Below are positions 56,301 through 64,000 of a stretch of DNA of 64,000 nt, piece by piece; the first letter of the stretch is position 1, and every line of letters starts with the position of its first letter. This stretch comes from JBBCJM01 sp037190175 (GTDB lineage Bacteria > Pseudomonadota > Alphaproteobacteria > Rhodobacterales > Rhodobacteraceae). Position numbers and translations under genes: made by a program. Location of the stretch: assembly GCA_037190175.1 (NCBI GenBank), contig JBBCJM010000048.1, positions 1 to 64,000 of the forward strand. Direction: 5' to 3'. Below the pieces are notes generated by a model. The model was not told the origin of the DNA. It saw only the letters and a program-made list of their open reading frames with translations, and did no database searches.

Positions 56301-56920
56301 TCTCGGGCGGCTACGAATACAAGGTCAGCGACGACTGGCGCTTCCTGGCCAATCTCGACGCGCTGGTCTCGCGCAGCGACGAGGATGCCTTCCGCGACGG
56401 CGAGTATGTCGAGGCGAGCCTGGGCTATGCCTATCGCCCGGTGCTGAACGACCGGCTGAACATGCTGGCGCGCTATACCTATCTGCGCGACCTGCCGGGG
56501 ATGAACCAGCGCAACGCCAACGGCGACGAGGCGGGGCCGAAGCAGATCAGCCACGTCCTTTCGGTCGATGCCAACTACGACCTCTCGCCCAAGCTGACGG
56601 TCGGGGGCAAGTACGCGCTGCGGATCTCCGAGGTGGCCGACCGCGGCACCGATGCCTTCGACCGCCAGCGGGCGCATCTGGGCATCCTGCGGCTGGACTG
56701 GCACGTGGTGCACAAGTGGGACGCGCTGGCCGAGGGCCGCATCCTGCGCACCCAGGGCATCGGCCTGACCGAGACCGGCGCGCTCCTGGGCCTCTATCGC
56801 CACGTGGGCAACAACGCCAAGGTGGGGCTGGGCTACGAATGGGGCCGGGTCTCGGACGACGCGACCCGGATCGACTATCACGCGCGCGGGCTGTTCCTGA
56901 ACGTGATCGCCAAGTTCTGA
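53369..56920 (+). CDS. large outer-membrane beta-barrel protein (1183 aa), partner of the DUF11 protein
   Basis: The signal peptide (LLGSAALALTCALPAAAE) is followed by a periplasmic or N-terminal part of ~300 residues with Ig-like strands (VTVSGQGAQGRRVLVMGEEV). Next is a long beta-rich region (~310-1183) of alternating strands (AYVFGQVTLAES, GFGGDYRFGEKLKLSAEVSD, YGVTYTPDAVWTFSGGMEVG, LNMLARYTYLRDLPG) that ends in a terminal phenylalanine (NVIAKF), as in outer-membrane barrels. There is no TonB box or plug that I can identify. Its start lies 1 base after the stop of the surface-protein gene, so the two are coupled. It may anchor or export the DUF11 protein. Confidence 0.8.
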   Translation: MRQHRTFARLLGSAALALTCALPAAAEDCDEALVPQPPDCRRQNADVVVSMPVGRNAELIRSPGGLGAPGFSISIDNETVAGSPLPRDPRRAADMAAAAASVDLRYDGLIARRYLNVSTADLRAGYRAGEAVRFRTSSNYPAWVRRAEVRVIDRTARGRPVVAVLPARPNGTVDWRMPADGGGEYAYVLRVYDDHGRYDETAALPLDRTDRAFPTHATTAPVIAAGEAEDRTRLRMIPQGGGAVTVSGQGAQGRRVLVMGEEVPVDAAGRFVVSRILPAGDHVVEVQVGDRRILRDVSVPRSEWFYVGLVDLTFGRRLKDDLDAADPDYERTYLDGRLAGYAKGRTAGGVGVTVSVDTGEGRLKDAFRRLDRKDPRHLLKRLDAEDTYPTYGDDSTAYDDAPTSGRFYVRVEKEGSSLTWGDFKTDIRGTEFLRQSRSLYGAELKWVSRRTVAGGDARVAVSAYAANPDTLPQRDILRGTGGSVYFLSRQDLNGGSETVTVEVVDPDTGRVVQRRRLAEGVDYDIDYLQGVILLAQPLGSSAGGGLIGDGSPGAHDVNLVVQYEYTPATGSLSGSALGGRAEVWATDALRLGVTAMTESTGTADQKTAGVDLRYNLGALSYVEAELASTEGPGFGRAISTDGGLTIDRDGVAGAGRAQAYRFETYLDLAEMGLGRPGSFELYAERKEAGFSTLTEDITRDQSLLGIKARVEATPRLAFAVEAETFRRDGGDRKDSAELAFSYKLNAAWTLEAGVAVLDKVTLGRPDQTGRRTDLGARVTYRPGEDWSAYVFGQVTLAESGGLGNNDRIGFGGDYRFGEKLKLSAEVSDGAKGAGGHAVVTYSPSADNEIYFGYTLDPTRTGAGYDLVGRDRGQVVLGGRYRYDEHLSSYAENNWDLFGDRRSLARSYGVTYTPDAVWTFSGGMEVGEVRDPANGDFDRRAVSFGMAYAGPERQSARLRVEYRTEDGVGLTRDRRTWAVSGGYEYKVSDDWRFLANLDALVSRSDEDAFRDGEYVEASLGYAYRPVLNDRLNMLARYTYLRDLPGMNQRNANGDEAGPKQISHVLSVDANYDLSPKLTVGGKYALRISEVADRGTDAFDRQRAHLGILRLDWHVVHKWDALAEGRILRTQGIGLTETGALLGLYRHVGNNAKVGLGYEWGRVSDDATRIDYHARGLFLNVIAKF

Positions 56921-57098
56921 GGCCGGACGCCACGGGCTCACCGGCCCGCCGGGGCGCATTCGGCGAAGAACCCCCGGGGTTGTGGAATCGGCCCGCCGCC
57001 GGCCAAGGTCGGCCCGTCGCCGCGCGTCCCGTGGTCGGGGCCCGGCAGGAATGCGGCGCCCCGCCGCGCCGCGGACAACCGACCGAAAGGACTTCGCC

Positions 57099-57623
57099 AT
57101 GAGAGAGCTGATCCTCGCCGCCATGCTGGCCCTTGGCGCGGCGGCCGCGCAGGCGCAGGGCACGGCCGATCTGTCGCGGCTCGACCGGATTTCCAGCGCC
57201 GAGATCATCGCCTCGGCCGAGGAACAGCATCCCGCGGCGCTCTATGTCCTGGCGGGCCGGCTGCTGGCCGCGGGCGAGGGGCAGGAGGCCGCGAAATGGA
57301 TGTATGTCGCGCAGTTGCGCTATCGCATCCTGCTGGCCGCCGGGGCCGGCCACGACGCCCGCGTGCTGTTCTCGGCGCTGCACGAACAGGTGGGCCGGCC
57401 GGTCAACGAACATATCGGCGGCAATGTGGACGAATGGCTGGCCGCCATCGACGCCGCGCTGGACTGGGACGCGGCGCACGAGAACGCGGTCAACCCCAAG
57501 GCCACCCACGCCGCCGTCATCGAGCAGGAGCGGCAGGGCCTGGCCGGACTGCGCGCCCAGGTCGAGGAGAACCGCGACCAGATCCCCCGCCTGCGCGAGG
57601 AGAACGGGCTGGAGAACCGCTGA
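57099..57623 (+). CDS. small exported hypothetical protein (174 aa)
   Basis: The start at 57099 gives a signal peptide (MRELILAAMLALGAAAAQAQ). The mature part is helical, with a TPR/Sel1-like look (EEQHPAALYVLAGRLLAAGE, GQEAAKWMYVAQLRYRILLA), the phrase GRPVNEHIGGNVDEWLAAID and an acidic, charged C-terminus (RAQVEENRDQIPRLREEN). No family name can be given. It lies 178 bases after the barrel gene on the same strand and could be a periplasmic accessory factor. Confidence 0.65.
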   Translation: MRELILAAMLALGAAAAQAQGTADLSRLDRISSAEIIASAEEQHPAALYVLAGRLLAAGEGQEAAKWMYVAQLRYRILLAAGAGHDARVLFSALHEQVGRPVNEHIGGNVDEWLAAIDAALDWDAAHENAVNPKATHAAVIEQERQGLAGLRAQVEENRDQIPRLREENGLENR

Positions 57624-57778
57624 CCCACGCCCGGCGGTTGTCCGCCCGGAACCGCCCCACCCGCGCGCGGGAAGCCGCGCATGTCGGGGTTTCCCCACTT
57701 TGGCCTGGCGGAAGATCCGGGTGTCCTTCCCTGGACCCGGGCGGCCTGCCCGGTCGCGACCAGACAGGAGGAGGCGAC

Positions 57779-58879
57779 ATGTCCCGGACCCTGCGGACCC
57801 TCGCGGCCGCCGCCGCGCTTGCCCCGGCCGCCCAGGCGCAGGACTACATGGGCATGGTCGAGCAATACGGCTGGAACGTGCAGACCATCCTGCGCACCGA
57901 GATCCTGAACGATGCCGCCCGCCAGAGCATGAACCAGAGCCTCGGCCGGGTCACGCCCCCGGCCCCGCCAGCCATCTGGCCCGCCCATGTGACCGAGGCG
58001 ACGGCGCCCGCCCATGTCTTCACCGTCGACGAGCTGGCCGCGATGCGCCACTCCGATCCCGACCGGATGCGCGCCCTGCTGGACGGGCGGGTGATCACCG
58101 TGCAGGGCCGGGTCGAGCGGCAGGACCGCACCGACAGGTCGTTCCGCCTGGCCGGGGCGCCCGAGGCGGGTTACGGGGTCTGGGCCCATTGGCGCCGCCC
58201 GGCCTTCGACCTGCCCGCACATGGCGCCACGGTTGCCCTGCGCGGCACGGCCGAGATGGAGCGGCGCAGCTATCTGACCATGCGCGAGGCCGAGATCGTG
58301 GCGGCGAGGCCCGTCGCCCCCGTGCCCCCGCCCGTTGCCGGCGACGCCGCCCTGCGCTTCGCCCCCTCGGCCGAGGTGACGCGCGAGGTCAACGCCATGC
58401 TGGCCGAGGGGCTGGCCCCCGCGCTGGCCCCCGGCCGCACGGCGGGAGAGTTCCGCAGCCTGCTGGACAGCGGCCGGCTGCAGGCCGCATTCCGCCGGAT
58501 CCTGGCCGCCGAGGGCTTTTCCGACACCGATCTGGGCGACGTGCTGGCGGCGCATCTGATCGTGCTCTGGCAGGTCGCCAACGACCGCGCCGACCTGAAG
58601 GAACCGCGGGGCTATCAGGCGATCCGTGCCGCCCTGCGCGACGCGCTGGTGGCGGGCGGCTGGGTCGCGCTGCTGACCGATGCGCAGAAGCAGACCTATG
58701 CCGAGCTGATCGGCACCGGCTCGATGCTGATCGTGGCCCGCTATGTGGACGGCAAGCAGGCCGGCGATGCCGCGGCCGTGGCCCGGGCCGCCGCCGAGGC
58801 CCGCGACCTGGCGCTGGGCCATGCCGGCATCGACCTTCTGGCCCATGACCTGACGCCGGCCGGGCTGGTGCCGCGGTAG
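57779..58879 (+). CDS. exported protein, DUF6683-like C-terminus (366 aa)
   Basis: A strong ribosome-binding site (AGGAGGAGG) precedes the start at 57779, and a signal peptide follows (SRTLRTLAAAAALAPAAQA). Residues ~95-165 look like an OB-fold unit (LLDGRVITVQGRVERQDRTD, then AHGATVALRGTAEMERRSYL). The last ~190 residues (APSAEVTREVNAMLAEG, RRILAAEGFSDTDLGDVLAA, TGSMLIVARYVDG) follow the pattern of DUF6683 proteins, whose role is unknown. It is probably periplasmic. It is convergent with the VapC gene, 6 bases away. Confidence 0.65.
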   Translation: MSRTLRTLAAAAALAPAAQAQDYMGMVEQYGWNVQTILRTEILNDAARQSMNQSLGRVTPPAPPAIWPAHVTEATAPAHVFTVDELAAMRHSDPDRMRALLDGRVITVQGRVERQDRTDRSFRLAGAPEAGYGVWAHWRRPAFDLPAHGATVALRGTAEMERRSYLTMREAEIVAARPVAPVPPPVAGDAALRFAPSAEVTREVNAMLAEGLAPALAPGRTAGEFRSLLDSGRLQAAFRRILAAEGFSDTDLGDVLAAHLIVLWQVANDRADLKEPRGYQAIRAALRDALVAGGWVALLTDAQKQTYAELIGTGSMLIVARYVDGKQAGDAAAVARAAAEARDLALGHAGIDLLAHDLTPAGLVPR

Positions 58880-58885
58880 GGGGCA

Positions 58886-59317
58886 TCAGTCTCCTCCCCG
58901 CACGGGGTTCACGATCTCCAACCCGGCGAAGTCCTTCTCGTTGTCCGTGACGACCACACAGTCGTTGGCTCCGGCAACCGCGGCAATGATCATGTCGAGC
59001 GCATTGCGTGGTCGGCCCGCGGCCTTGCCGTCGGCCATCAGCCTCGCCCAGATCAGCCCCGCCTTGTCGTCGAACGACAGAATCCGGCCGGCGAACAGCT
59101 CTTGCGGCCCCTCCGGCCCCGAGAACCAGGCATCGAGCGCATCGCGCTTTTTCCCCCGCGGCTTCTCCAGAATGCCGCGCCGGATCTCGGCGATGGTCAG
59201 CGCGGAGATGAACAGGTCTTCGTCGCGCTGCTGCGCCCACCAGGCCAGCAGAGCCTCCGATGGCTGCGGCCTGACGACATGGCTGATGATGTTGGTGTCG
59301 AGAAGAAAGCGGGTCAC
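58886..59317 (-). CDS. vapC: VapC-type PIN-domain toxin (143 aa)
   Basis: The GTG start at 59317 is followed by TRFLLDTNIISHVVRPQPSE, with the first PIN-domain aspartate. Acidic residues continue in the expected order (ISALTIAEIRRGI; RNALDMIIAAVAGAND; VVTDNEKDFAGL), so the RNase site is complete. It would cleave RNA, often initiator tRNA or rRNA, when free of its antitoxin. The start overlaps the stop of the antitoxin gene by 2 bases (GTGA), so the pair is translationally coupled. Confidence 0.92.
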   Translation of the reverse strand: MTRFLLDTNIISHVVRPQPSEALLAWWAQQRDEDLFISALTIAEIRRGILEKPRGKKRDALDAWFSGPEGPQELFAGRILSFDDKAGLIWARLMADGKAAGRPRNALDMIIAAVAGANDCVVVTDNEKDFAGLEIVNPVRGGD

Positions 59318-59619
59318 AGATCGACCCGGCGCCCTTCCTCGCGCGGGCGAGACAGATCGAGATCGGCGCCGACCAGGGGCGAACGGCGGAGGGCGGACAG
59401 GATACCGCCGGACCTTGGCGGCTCGCCTGCACCAAGGGCGGCCTTGACCGCGGCCCGCGCCTGCTCCGCTTCCGGCCCCTCCTCCGCCAGTTGGCGGGCA
59501 AGCGACCGGATCAGCTCGCGGTCGGATTCCAGCGCCAGAACCTCGAACCGCTTGAAACCGCGCTGCGTCAGCCGTGCCCGGTAGGCCTCGATCGCCCTCT
59601 TCTGTGCGGCATTGCTCAT
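59314..59619 (-). CDS. vapB: VapB-type antitoxin (101 aa)
   Basis: It is a small helical protein (QKRAIEAYRARLTQRGFKRF, EVLALESDRELIRSLARQLA) with an Arg- and Pro-rich C-terminal tail (SALRRSPLVG, REEGRRVDL) of the kind that wraps around a PIN toxin. The N-terminus fits a ribbon-helix-helix-like DNA-binding unit. It is encoded directly upstream of, and overlapping, the vapC gene. It should neutralise the toxin and repress the operon. Assignment rests on position and form more than on a strong motif. Confidence 0.8.
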   Translation of the reverse strand: MSNAAQKRAIEAYRARLTQRGFKRFEVLALESDRELIRSLARQLAEEGPEAEQARAAVKAALGAGEPPRSGGILSALRRSPLVGADLDLSRPREEGRRVDL

Positions 59620-59674
59620 GGCTGGCCTCCGGTGTATCCTGACATATAGCCGGTATGCCGCTTGGAGACAAGTC

Positions 59675-60550
59675 TCAGCCGCCGACGCCGCTGCCCTCGT
59701 ATCCGGTGACCACGCTCCAGACCATCTCCTGCATCCAGGCGGCCAGTTCGGCCGGGGGCGAGGCCAGCCCCAGCCGGTCCGGCAATCCGCGCGGGTCGCG
59801 GTTGTAGATCACCGCGTAATGGGCCAGCGCGATGTAATAGGCGCCCAGGTCGTTCAGATGGATATGGTCCAGGAACACGTCCGAGATATCCGACAGCCCC
59901 GGCGCCTGCCCCGCCTCGATCGCGTCGTGGAGGGCGGCCATCAGCAGCGGGCCGGGGATCATCCGCATCGGGGGCGACCCGGCGGGGCGGTTCGCGTTCA
60001 CATGATCCCGGATCGCCTCCCAGCGCGCCATTTCCAGCGGCAGGCGGTCGCGGAAGGGAATGTGCCGCTCGGGGTCGTCGCCCCCGGCCCCGGGGGCGGG
60101 GGCGATATCCACCCAGGTCGCATACAGCACCGTCTCGGCGCCCTTGCCGCCGTTGCCCTCGCTCCAGGCATGGGAAAACCAGCGCAGCGCCTCGGCCTCG
60201 GAATCGTGCCAAGGCAGGGTGCCGGACAGCGAGACCCGCTCGGTCAAAACCAGAACGTCGTAGTTGCCGATGTCGCCTCGCGCATCCGGCTTGCCATAGC
60301 CCGGCGGGTTGTCCCAGCGCCAGTCCATCGGGCTGCCGGGGATGGTGGAGCCGTCGATCACCGCGCCGCGATGCCCCCCCGCCCGCACCATGGCCCGCAG
60401 CGGATCGGGGATCGGATCGGTCAGGCTGTGCCCCGACTGGATCACCCGCAGCGAAAGGGGGCGCGGCTCTGCCCATCCCATGCCGGCAAGGGCGAGAACC
60501 AGGCCCGCCGCCAAGGCCCGCGCATTCATTCCGAAGAACCGTTCCGGCAT
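59675..60550 (-). CDS. exported SGNH/GDSL-like hydrolase (291 aa)
   Basis: The start at 60550 gives a signal peptide (ALAAGLVLALAGMGWAEP). GHSLTD near residue 40 places the serine as in block I of SGNH proteins, and DHIHLNDLGAYYIAL near residue 230 has the D-x-x-H pair of block V. The body has NYDVLVLTERVSLSGTLPW. Family members remove acyl or acetyl groups from sugars or lipids. An alternative start lies at 60529. It is divergent from the glycosyltransferase operon at 60868, so a role in modifying an exported glycan is possible. Confidence 0.78.
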   Translation of the reverse strand: MPERFFGMNARALAAGLVLALAGMGWAEPRPLSLRVIQSGHSLTDPIPDPLRAMVRAGGHRGAVIDGSTIPGSPMDWRWDNPPGYGKPDARGDIGNYDVLVLTERVSLSGTLPWHDSEAEALRWFSHAWSEGNGGKGAETVLYATWVDIAPAPGAGGDDPERHIPFRDRLPLEMARWEAIRDHVNANRPAGSPPMRMIPGPLLMAALHDAIEAGQAPGLSDISDVFLDHIHLNDLGAYYIALAHYAVIYNRDPRGLPDRLGLASPPAELAAWMQEMVWSVVTGYEGSGVGG

Positions 60551-60867
60551 CCTGTCCCGCCTTCGCGATAGGGTCATCCGGATGAAAGGGCATGGCCGGC
60601 CCGGGCGCAAGGCTTCAGGCCGCGGGAACGGCCGCGCGACAGAATGGCACTTCCTCTCGGCCGCCGCCCCGGTCATGTTCGCCGGGAGCCCTCAAGGCCC
60701 CCGGGGGCGACACTGCATTGATATCCCTGCGGAACCCCTTTTGCCCCTCATTGTCGCCATAATGATCGTGCTGATCGCTGCCGGGCGGGCCCGCCCCGGT
60801 CTTCCCCCGCGGGATCACGGGGGGAACCGGCCCTGACCATGCCGCCGCCATCTGGGAGAGAAAGCCC

Positions 60868-62037
60868 ATGCCCCTGACATCTTCCGGACAGGCATCCGCG
60901 GAGGCGCCCGCCGCCCCGCATGACGTGCTGGCCAGGATCGAGGTCGCGGTTCCGCTGAGCATCATCGTCCCGACCTATCGCGAACGCGAGAACATCCCGC
61001 ACCTGATCGACCGCATCGCCCGGCTGAAGGCGCAGGAGGGGCTGGAGATCGAGCTCATGTTCCTGGACGACCAGAGCCGCGACGGCAGCGTCGAGGCGGT
61101 CGCGGCCTGCGGCCACGACTGGGTGCGCATCATCGAAAGGACGGGCGAGCGGGGGTTGAGCGCGGCGGTGATCGACGGGTTCCGGCAGGCGCGGCATCCC
61201 GTGCTGATCTGCATGGACTGCGATCTCAGCCACCCGCCCGAGAAGATCCCGCAGATGATCCTGGCGCTGTCCGCCGGCCAGCAGTTCGTCATCGGCTCGC
61301 GCTATGTTCCGGGCGGCTCGACGGATGACGACTGGGGGTTCTTCCGCTGGCTCAACAGCCGGGTGGCCACCTGGCTGGCCCGGCCGCTGACCAAGGTGCA
61401 CGATCCGATGTCGGGGTTCTTCGCCCTGCGCAAGGCCGATTTCGACCGGGCGGACGAACTCAATCCCGTCGGCTACAAGATCGCGCTGGAGTTGATCGTC
61501 AAATGCGGCTTCCAGAACGTCGGCGAGGTGCCGATCCACTTCACCGACCGGATCCACGGCGAAAGCAAGCTGACGCTGAAAGAACAGCTGAAATACATCA
61601 AGCACCTGCGCCGGCTGTATCTCTACCGTTTCGCCAATACGATGTATCTGGCCCAGTTCCTGACCGTGGGCGCCTCGGGCGTGCTGGTCAACTGGGCGGT
61701 GCTGACGCTGCTGCTGCTGCTCGGCGCCCAGGCGCAGGTGGCCATCGCCGGCGGGATCGCGGTCAGCGTGGTGACGAATTTCCTGCTCAACCGCCGGTTC
61801 ACCTTTAGCTATGCGCGCGACCGCAATCCGCTGACCCAGTTCGTGGGCTTCGTCGCCGCCTCGGCGATCGGGATCGTGGTGAACTACACCGTCTCGATCT
61901 TCATGCTGAATTCGGTGCTGCCCGAGGGCCGCAGCTCGATCTACCTCGCCTCGCTGGCGGGGATCGCCACGGGGATGCTGTTCAATTTCATCGGAAATCG
62001 CTATGTCGTGTTCCGCAAGCGCTATATCGGAAAATAG
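60868..62037 (+). CDS. dolichyl/polyprenyl-phosphate sugar glycosyltransferase fused to GtrA (389 aa)
   Basis: Residues ~28-250 are a DPM1-like family 2 glycosyltransferase (SIIVPTYRERENIPHLIDRI, LDDQSRDGS, MDCDLSHPPEKIP with the metal-binding Asp residues, and GYKIALELIVKC). Residues ~265-385 are a GtrA domain with four membrane segments (FLTVGASGVLVNWAVLTLLL, AIAGGIAVSVVTNFLLNRRF, FVGFVAASAIGIVVNYTVSI, GIATGMLFNFIGNRYVVF). It would load a sugar onto a polyprenyl phosphate and help flip it across the inner membrane. GGGAGAG precedes the start. It is followed 9 bases later by a GT-C enzyme that could use the product. Confidence 0.92.
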   Translation: MPLTSSGQASAEAPAAPHDVLARIEVAVPLSIIVPTYRERENIPHLIDRIARLKAQEGLEIELMFLDDQSRDGSVEAVAACGHDWVRIIERTGERGLSAAVIDGFRQARHPVLICMDCDLSHPPEKIPQMILALSAGQQFVIGSRYVPGGSTDDDWGFFRWLNSRVATWLARPLTKVHDPMSGFFALRKADFDRADELNPVGYKIALELIVKCGFQNVGEVPIHFTDRIHGESKLTLKEQLKYIKHLRRLYLYRFANTMYLAQFLTVGASGVLVNWAVLTLLLLLGAQAQVAIAGGIAVSVVTNFLLNRRFTFSYARDRNPLTQFVGFVAASAIGIVVNYTVSIFMLNSVLPEGRSSIYLASLAGIATGMLFNFIGNRYVVFRKRYIGK

Positions 62038-62046
62038 GCACAGGGC

Positions 62047-63564
62047 ATGAGCCGGATCGTCCTGCCGCTGGTGGTGATCGCGGGCTTTGCCGCACTGGCC
62101 TTTGCCTTCGCCCTGTCCCAGGCCATCTGGGTGGACGAGACCACGCAGCTCTCGGGCCTGACGCTCGCCTTCGGGGCGCAGCTCGACTGGCTGGCCGGGG
62201 GCGAGAACCCGATCCCCGGCGTCCCGCCCGACCGGATGCCCCCGCTGTCCTACTGGATCGGCGGGCTCTGGGCCGGGGTCTTCGGGCTGTCCGAGCTTTC
62301 GATGCGGGTCTTCGGGATCGTCGCGATGCTTTGCGGCGTGCCCGCGGTCTGGCTAGCCGCGCGCGACCTGGGCCGGGAAAGGGGCGGCCCGCTGCTGCCG
62401 GCCATCGTGCTGGCGCTGGTCTATCTGGCGCCGGGCGCCATCGTGCAGGCGGGGGAGATCCGCGCCTATCCGCTGTATTTCGCCTTTTCCGCCTGGGCGG
62501 CCTTCGCCTATCTGCGCGCGCTGCTGCACCCCGGGCCGCGGGCCTGGTTCCTGCTGGCGGTCTTCTGCCTCGCCGCCGGATATACGCATTTCTTCGGCGT
62601 GGTCATGGCCGGCGTCATGTGGCTGTCGCTGCTGATCCTGCGGCTGGCGCGGGGCGAGCCGGTCCTGCCGGTGCTGGTCGGCGGGGGGGCGACCGGGCTG
62701 CTGTTCGCCGGGCTGCTGCCCTTCGTCCTGGCGGCGATGAACCTGTCCGCCGAGGCAGCGCCGCGCCCCGGGCTGGCCGAGGTGGCGCGCGACGGCGTGC
62801 GGCTGGCCGTGCGGCTGTGGCTGCACGGGACGCATCTGTCCTCGCCCGCCCTGATGGCGGCGGCGCTGGCGGGCCTTGCCGCCCTGACCGGCCTGGCCCT
62901 GCTGGCCCTGCGGCGGCGGGAGGGCCCGGCGGGGATCGGCCTGCTGTTGCCGCTGGCGCTGGCCTTCGTGGCCCTGCCGCTGCTGCGGCTGGCGATCGGC
63001 GGGTTCGACGTGCTGGCCCCGCACTACAATCTCTGGCTGGTGCCGCTCTTCTCGCTGTTCGCCGCCACCGCGCTCACCGACCCCCGGCTGCGCGGGCCCG
63101 CCCTCGGCGCGGCGGTGCTGGTGGTGGGCGCCCATCTGGTCGCCGATGTCCGGCTGATCCGCCACGCCGAAACCTGGTCGCACGGGCCCGGCGAATGGAT
63201 CGCCGCGGCCATCGCCGATCCGCAGGCGACCATCGTGATCCACGACGCCGAGGGGAACTGGGGCCATGCCTATTTCCCGGTCCACTACCTGACCGCGGGC
63301 CGCGCCACGCAGATCCTGCGCGATGCGGCCGGCCGGCAGCAGCTGATCTCTCCCGGGGGCCTGGCGGACTACGAGGGCGCGGTGCAGGATTTCCCGACCC
63401 GGATCTACGTGCGGACCGGCAATCTCGACAGCGGCGATCTGGCGGGACGGCTGACGGATCCGGGCGATTGCGGCATCCCGGCCATGCGCCCCGACCCCGG
63501 CGGCAGCGTGGTGACGCGATCCTTCTGCGCCTTCACGGGTGCCACCATGGTGATCGCGCAATAG
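62047..63564 (+). CDS. GT-C family membrane glycosyltransferase (505 aa)
   Basis: It has about nine to eleven membrane segments and the plan of ArnT/PMT-2-like enzymes. A conserved acidic motif lies in the first periplasmic loop (ALSQAIWVDETTQLSGLTLA), followed by PPLSYWIGGLW and LSMRVFGIVAMLCGVPAVWL. A soluble periplasmic C-terminal portion of ~150 residues follows (WIAAAIADPQATIVIHDAEG). It would transfer a sugar from a polyprenyl-phosphate donor, most likely made by the preceding GT2-GtrA protein, to lipid A, a polysaccharide or a protein. The two genes form an operon. Confidence 0.85.
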   Translation: MSRIVLPLVVIAGFAALAFAFALSQAIWVDETTQLSGLTLAFGAQLDWLAGGENPIPGVPPDRMPPLSYWIGGLWAGVFGLSELSMRVFGIVAMLCGVPAVWLAARDLGRERGGPLLPAIVLALVYLAPGAIVQAGEIRAYPLYFAFSAWAAFAYLRALLHPGPRAWFLLAVFCLAAGYTHFFGVVMAGVMWLSLLILRLARGEPVLPVLVGGGATGLLFAGLLPFVLAAMNLSAEAAPRPGLAEVARDGVRLAVRLWLHGTHLSSPALMAAALAGLAALTGLALLALRRREGPAGIGLLLPLALAFVALPLLRLAIGGFDVLAPHYNLWLVPLFSLFAATALTDPRLRGPALGAAVLVVGAHLVADVRLIRHAETWSHGPGEWIAAAIADPQATIVIHDAEGNWGHAYFPVHYLTAGRATQILRDAAGRQQLISPGGLADYEGAVQDFPTRIYVRTGNLDSGDLAGRLTDPGDCGIPAMRPDPGGSVVTRSFCAFTGATMVIAQ

Positions 63565-63656
63565 CGCCACCTGCAAGCCCCGGGCATTTTTGGGGGTGCC
63601 CAGCCGGGCCGCCGCCGCTAGGCTGTCCCCCGTATCCGCCGCGAGGGGAGCCGGGC

Positions 63657-64000
63657 ATGACCATCACCAACCAGGACGAGCTGGACGGGCTGAAGGAGAT
63701 CGGCCGGATCGTCGGCAGCACCCTGCACGCCATGGCCAGGGCGATGGAGCCCGGCATGACCACGCAGGAACTCGACGCGGTCGGCCGCGCGATGCTGGAG
63801 CGCGAGGGGGCGGTCTCGGCGCCGCAGTCGACCTACGGCTTCCCGGGGGCGACCTGCATCAGCGTGAACGAGGAGATCGCGCATGGCGTTCCCGGCGGGC
63901 GGGTGATCGCGCCGGGCGATCTGGTCAACATCGACGTATCCGCCTCGAAGAATGGCTATTTCGCCGATACCGGGGCCACGTTCCGCGTGCCCCCCTCGCG
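63657..64000 (+). CDS. map: methionine aminopeptidase, type I (partial, runs off the window)
   Basis: The first 114 residues match MetAP: LDGLKEIGRIVGSTLHAMAR, PGMTTQELDAVGRAML, YGFPGATCISVNEEIAHGVP, and NIDVSASKNGYFADTGATF with the two metal-ligand aspartates. The enzyme removes the initiator methionine from nascent proteins. GAGGGGAG precedes the start. The remaining metal ligands lie beyond position 64000. Confidence 0.93.
   Translation, partial: MTITNQDELDGLKEIGRIVGSTLHAMARAMEPGMTTQELDAVGRAMLEREGAVSAPQSTYGFPGATCISVNEEIAHGVPGGRVIAPGDLVNIDVSASKNGYFADTGATFRVPPS

Noticed and set aside
53333..57208. Open frame of 1291 codons on the minus strand
   Set aside because: It is a shadow of the outer-membrane barrel gene. 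It has no coding-like composition and no recognisable domain.

Overview
This is a 64 kb stretch of a GC-rich alphaproteobacterial chromosome. It is most likely from the Rhodobacterales (Paracoccus/Rhodobacter-like): the codons are strongly GC-biased, and the gene families are typical of that group (RTX proteins with a C-terminal type I secretion signal, a solo LuxR regulator, DUF6880, a GtrA-fused glycosyltransferase). It starts with an intact initiator tRNA (tRNA-fMet) and ends inside map (methionine aminopeptidase).

Left part, about 65-38997: a probable integrative island in the 3' end of tRNA-fMet. Three recombinases (two tyrosine, one serine) sit in an overlapping operon beside the tRNA, with a small excisionase-like HTH protein upstream. 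The last 13 bp of the tRNA recur at 38985-38997, just before a strong terminator that probably once belonged to the tRNA transcript. The cargo between these points is mosaic. It holds (i) a giant gene at 6314-17629 for a Hint-domain/RTX secreted protein of about 3770 residues, read here in four frames because of single-base frameshifts, with an unknown 286-residue partner gene and an orphan RTX fragment upstream; (ii) a debris zone with a XRE repressor, an IS110-family element, the tail of a type I restriction hsdS gene and small unknown genes; (iii) a coherent 12.4 kb cluster (22548-34971) with two radical SAM enzymes, multi-domain glycosyltransferases, an exported caspase-like protease with Sel1 repeats, a lipoprotein and small unknown proteins; (iv) an IS1182 transposase remnant; (v) a 1034-residue metallophosphatase fused to a STAND/NACHT-like module with a degenerate P-loop, which looks like an anti-phage defence protein.

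Right part, 39353-64000: host-like DNA. It has a DUF6880 protein; an operon (40877-43546, minus strand) with an acylphosphatase-like protein, a GST-like protein, a Rieske oxygenase catalytic subunit without a Rieske centre, and a separate Rieske protein, an arrangement that recalls the NdmC/NdmE/NdmD N-demethylase; a LuxR-type regulator; a 2843-residue DUF11/DUF7507 repeat surface protein directly followed by a large outer-membrane beta-barrel protein and two small exported proteins; a VapBC toxin-antitoxin pair; an SGNH-type hydrolase; a polyprenyl-phosphate glycosyltransferase (GT2-GtrA) with a GT-C membrane glycosyltransferase; and map.

The best candidates for undescribed biology are the caspase/radical SAM/glycosyltransferase cluster, the metallophosphatase-STAND protein, the Hint-RTX locus with its signs of module exchange, and the split Rieske operon. 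At least four apparent single-base deletions next to G/C runs break otherwise good genes, so assembly indels must be excluded before calling any of them pseudogenes.
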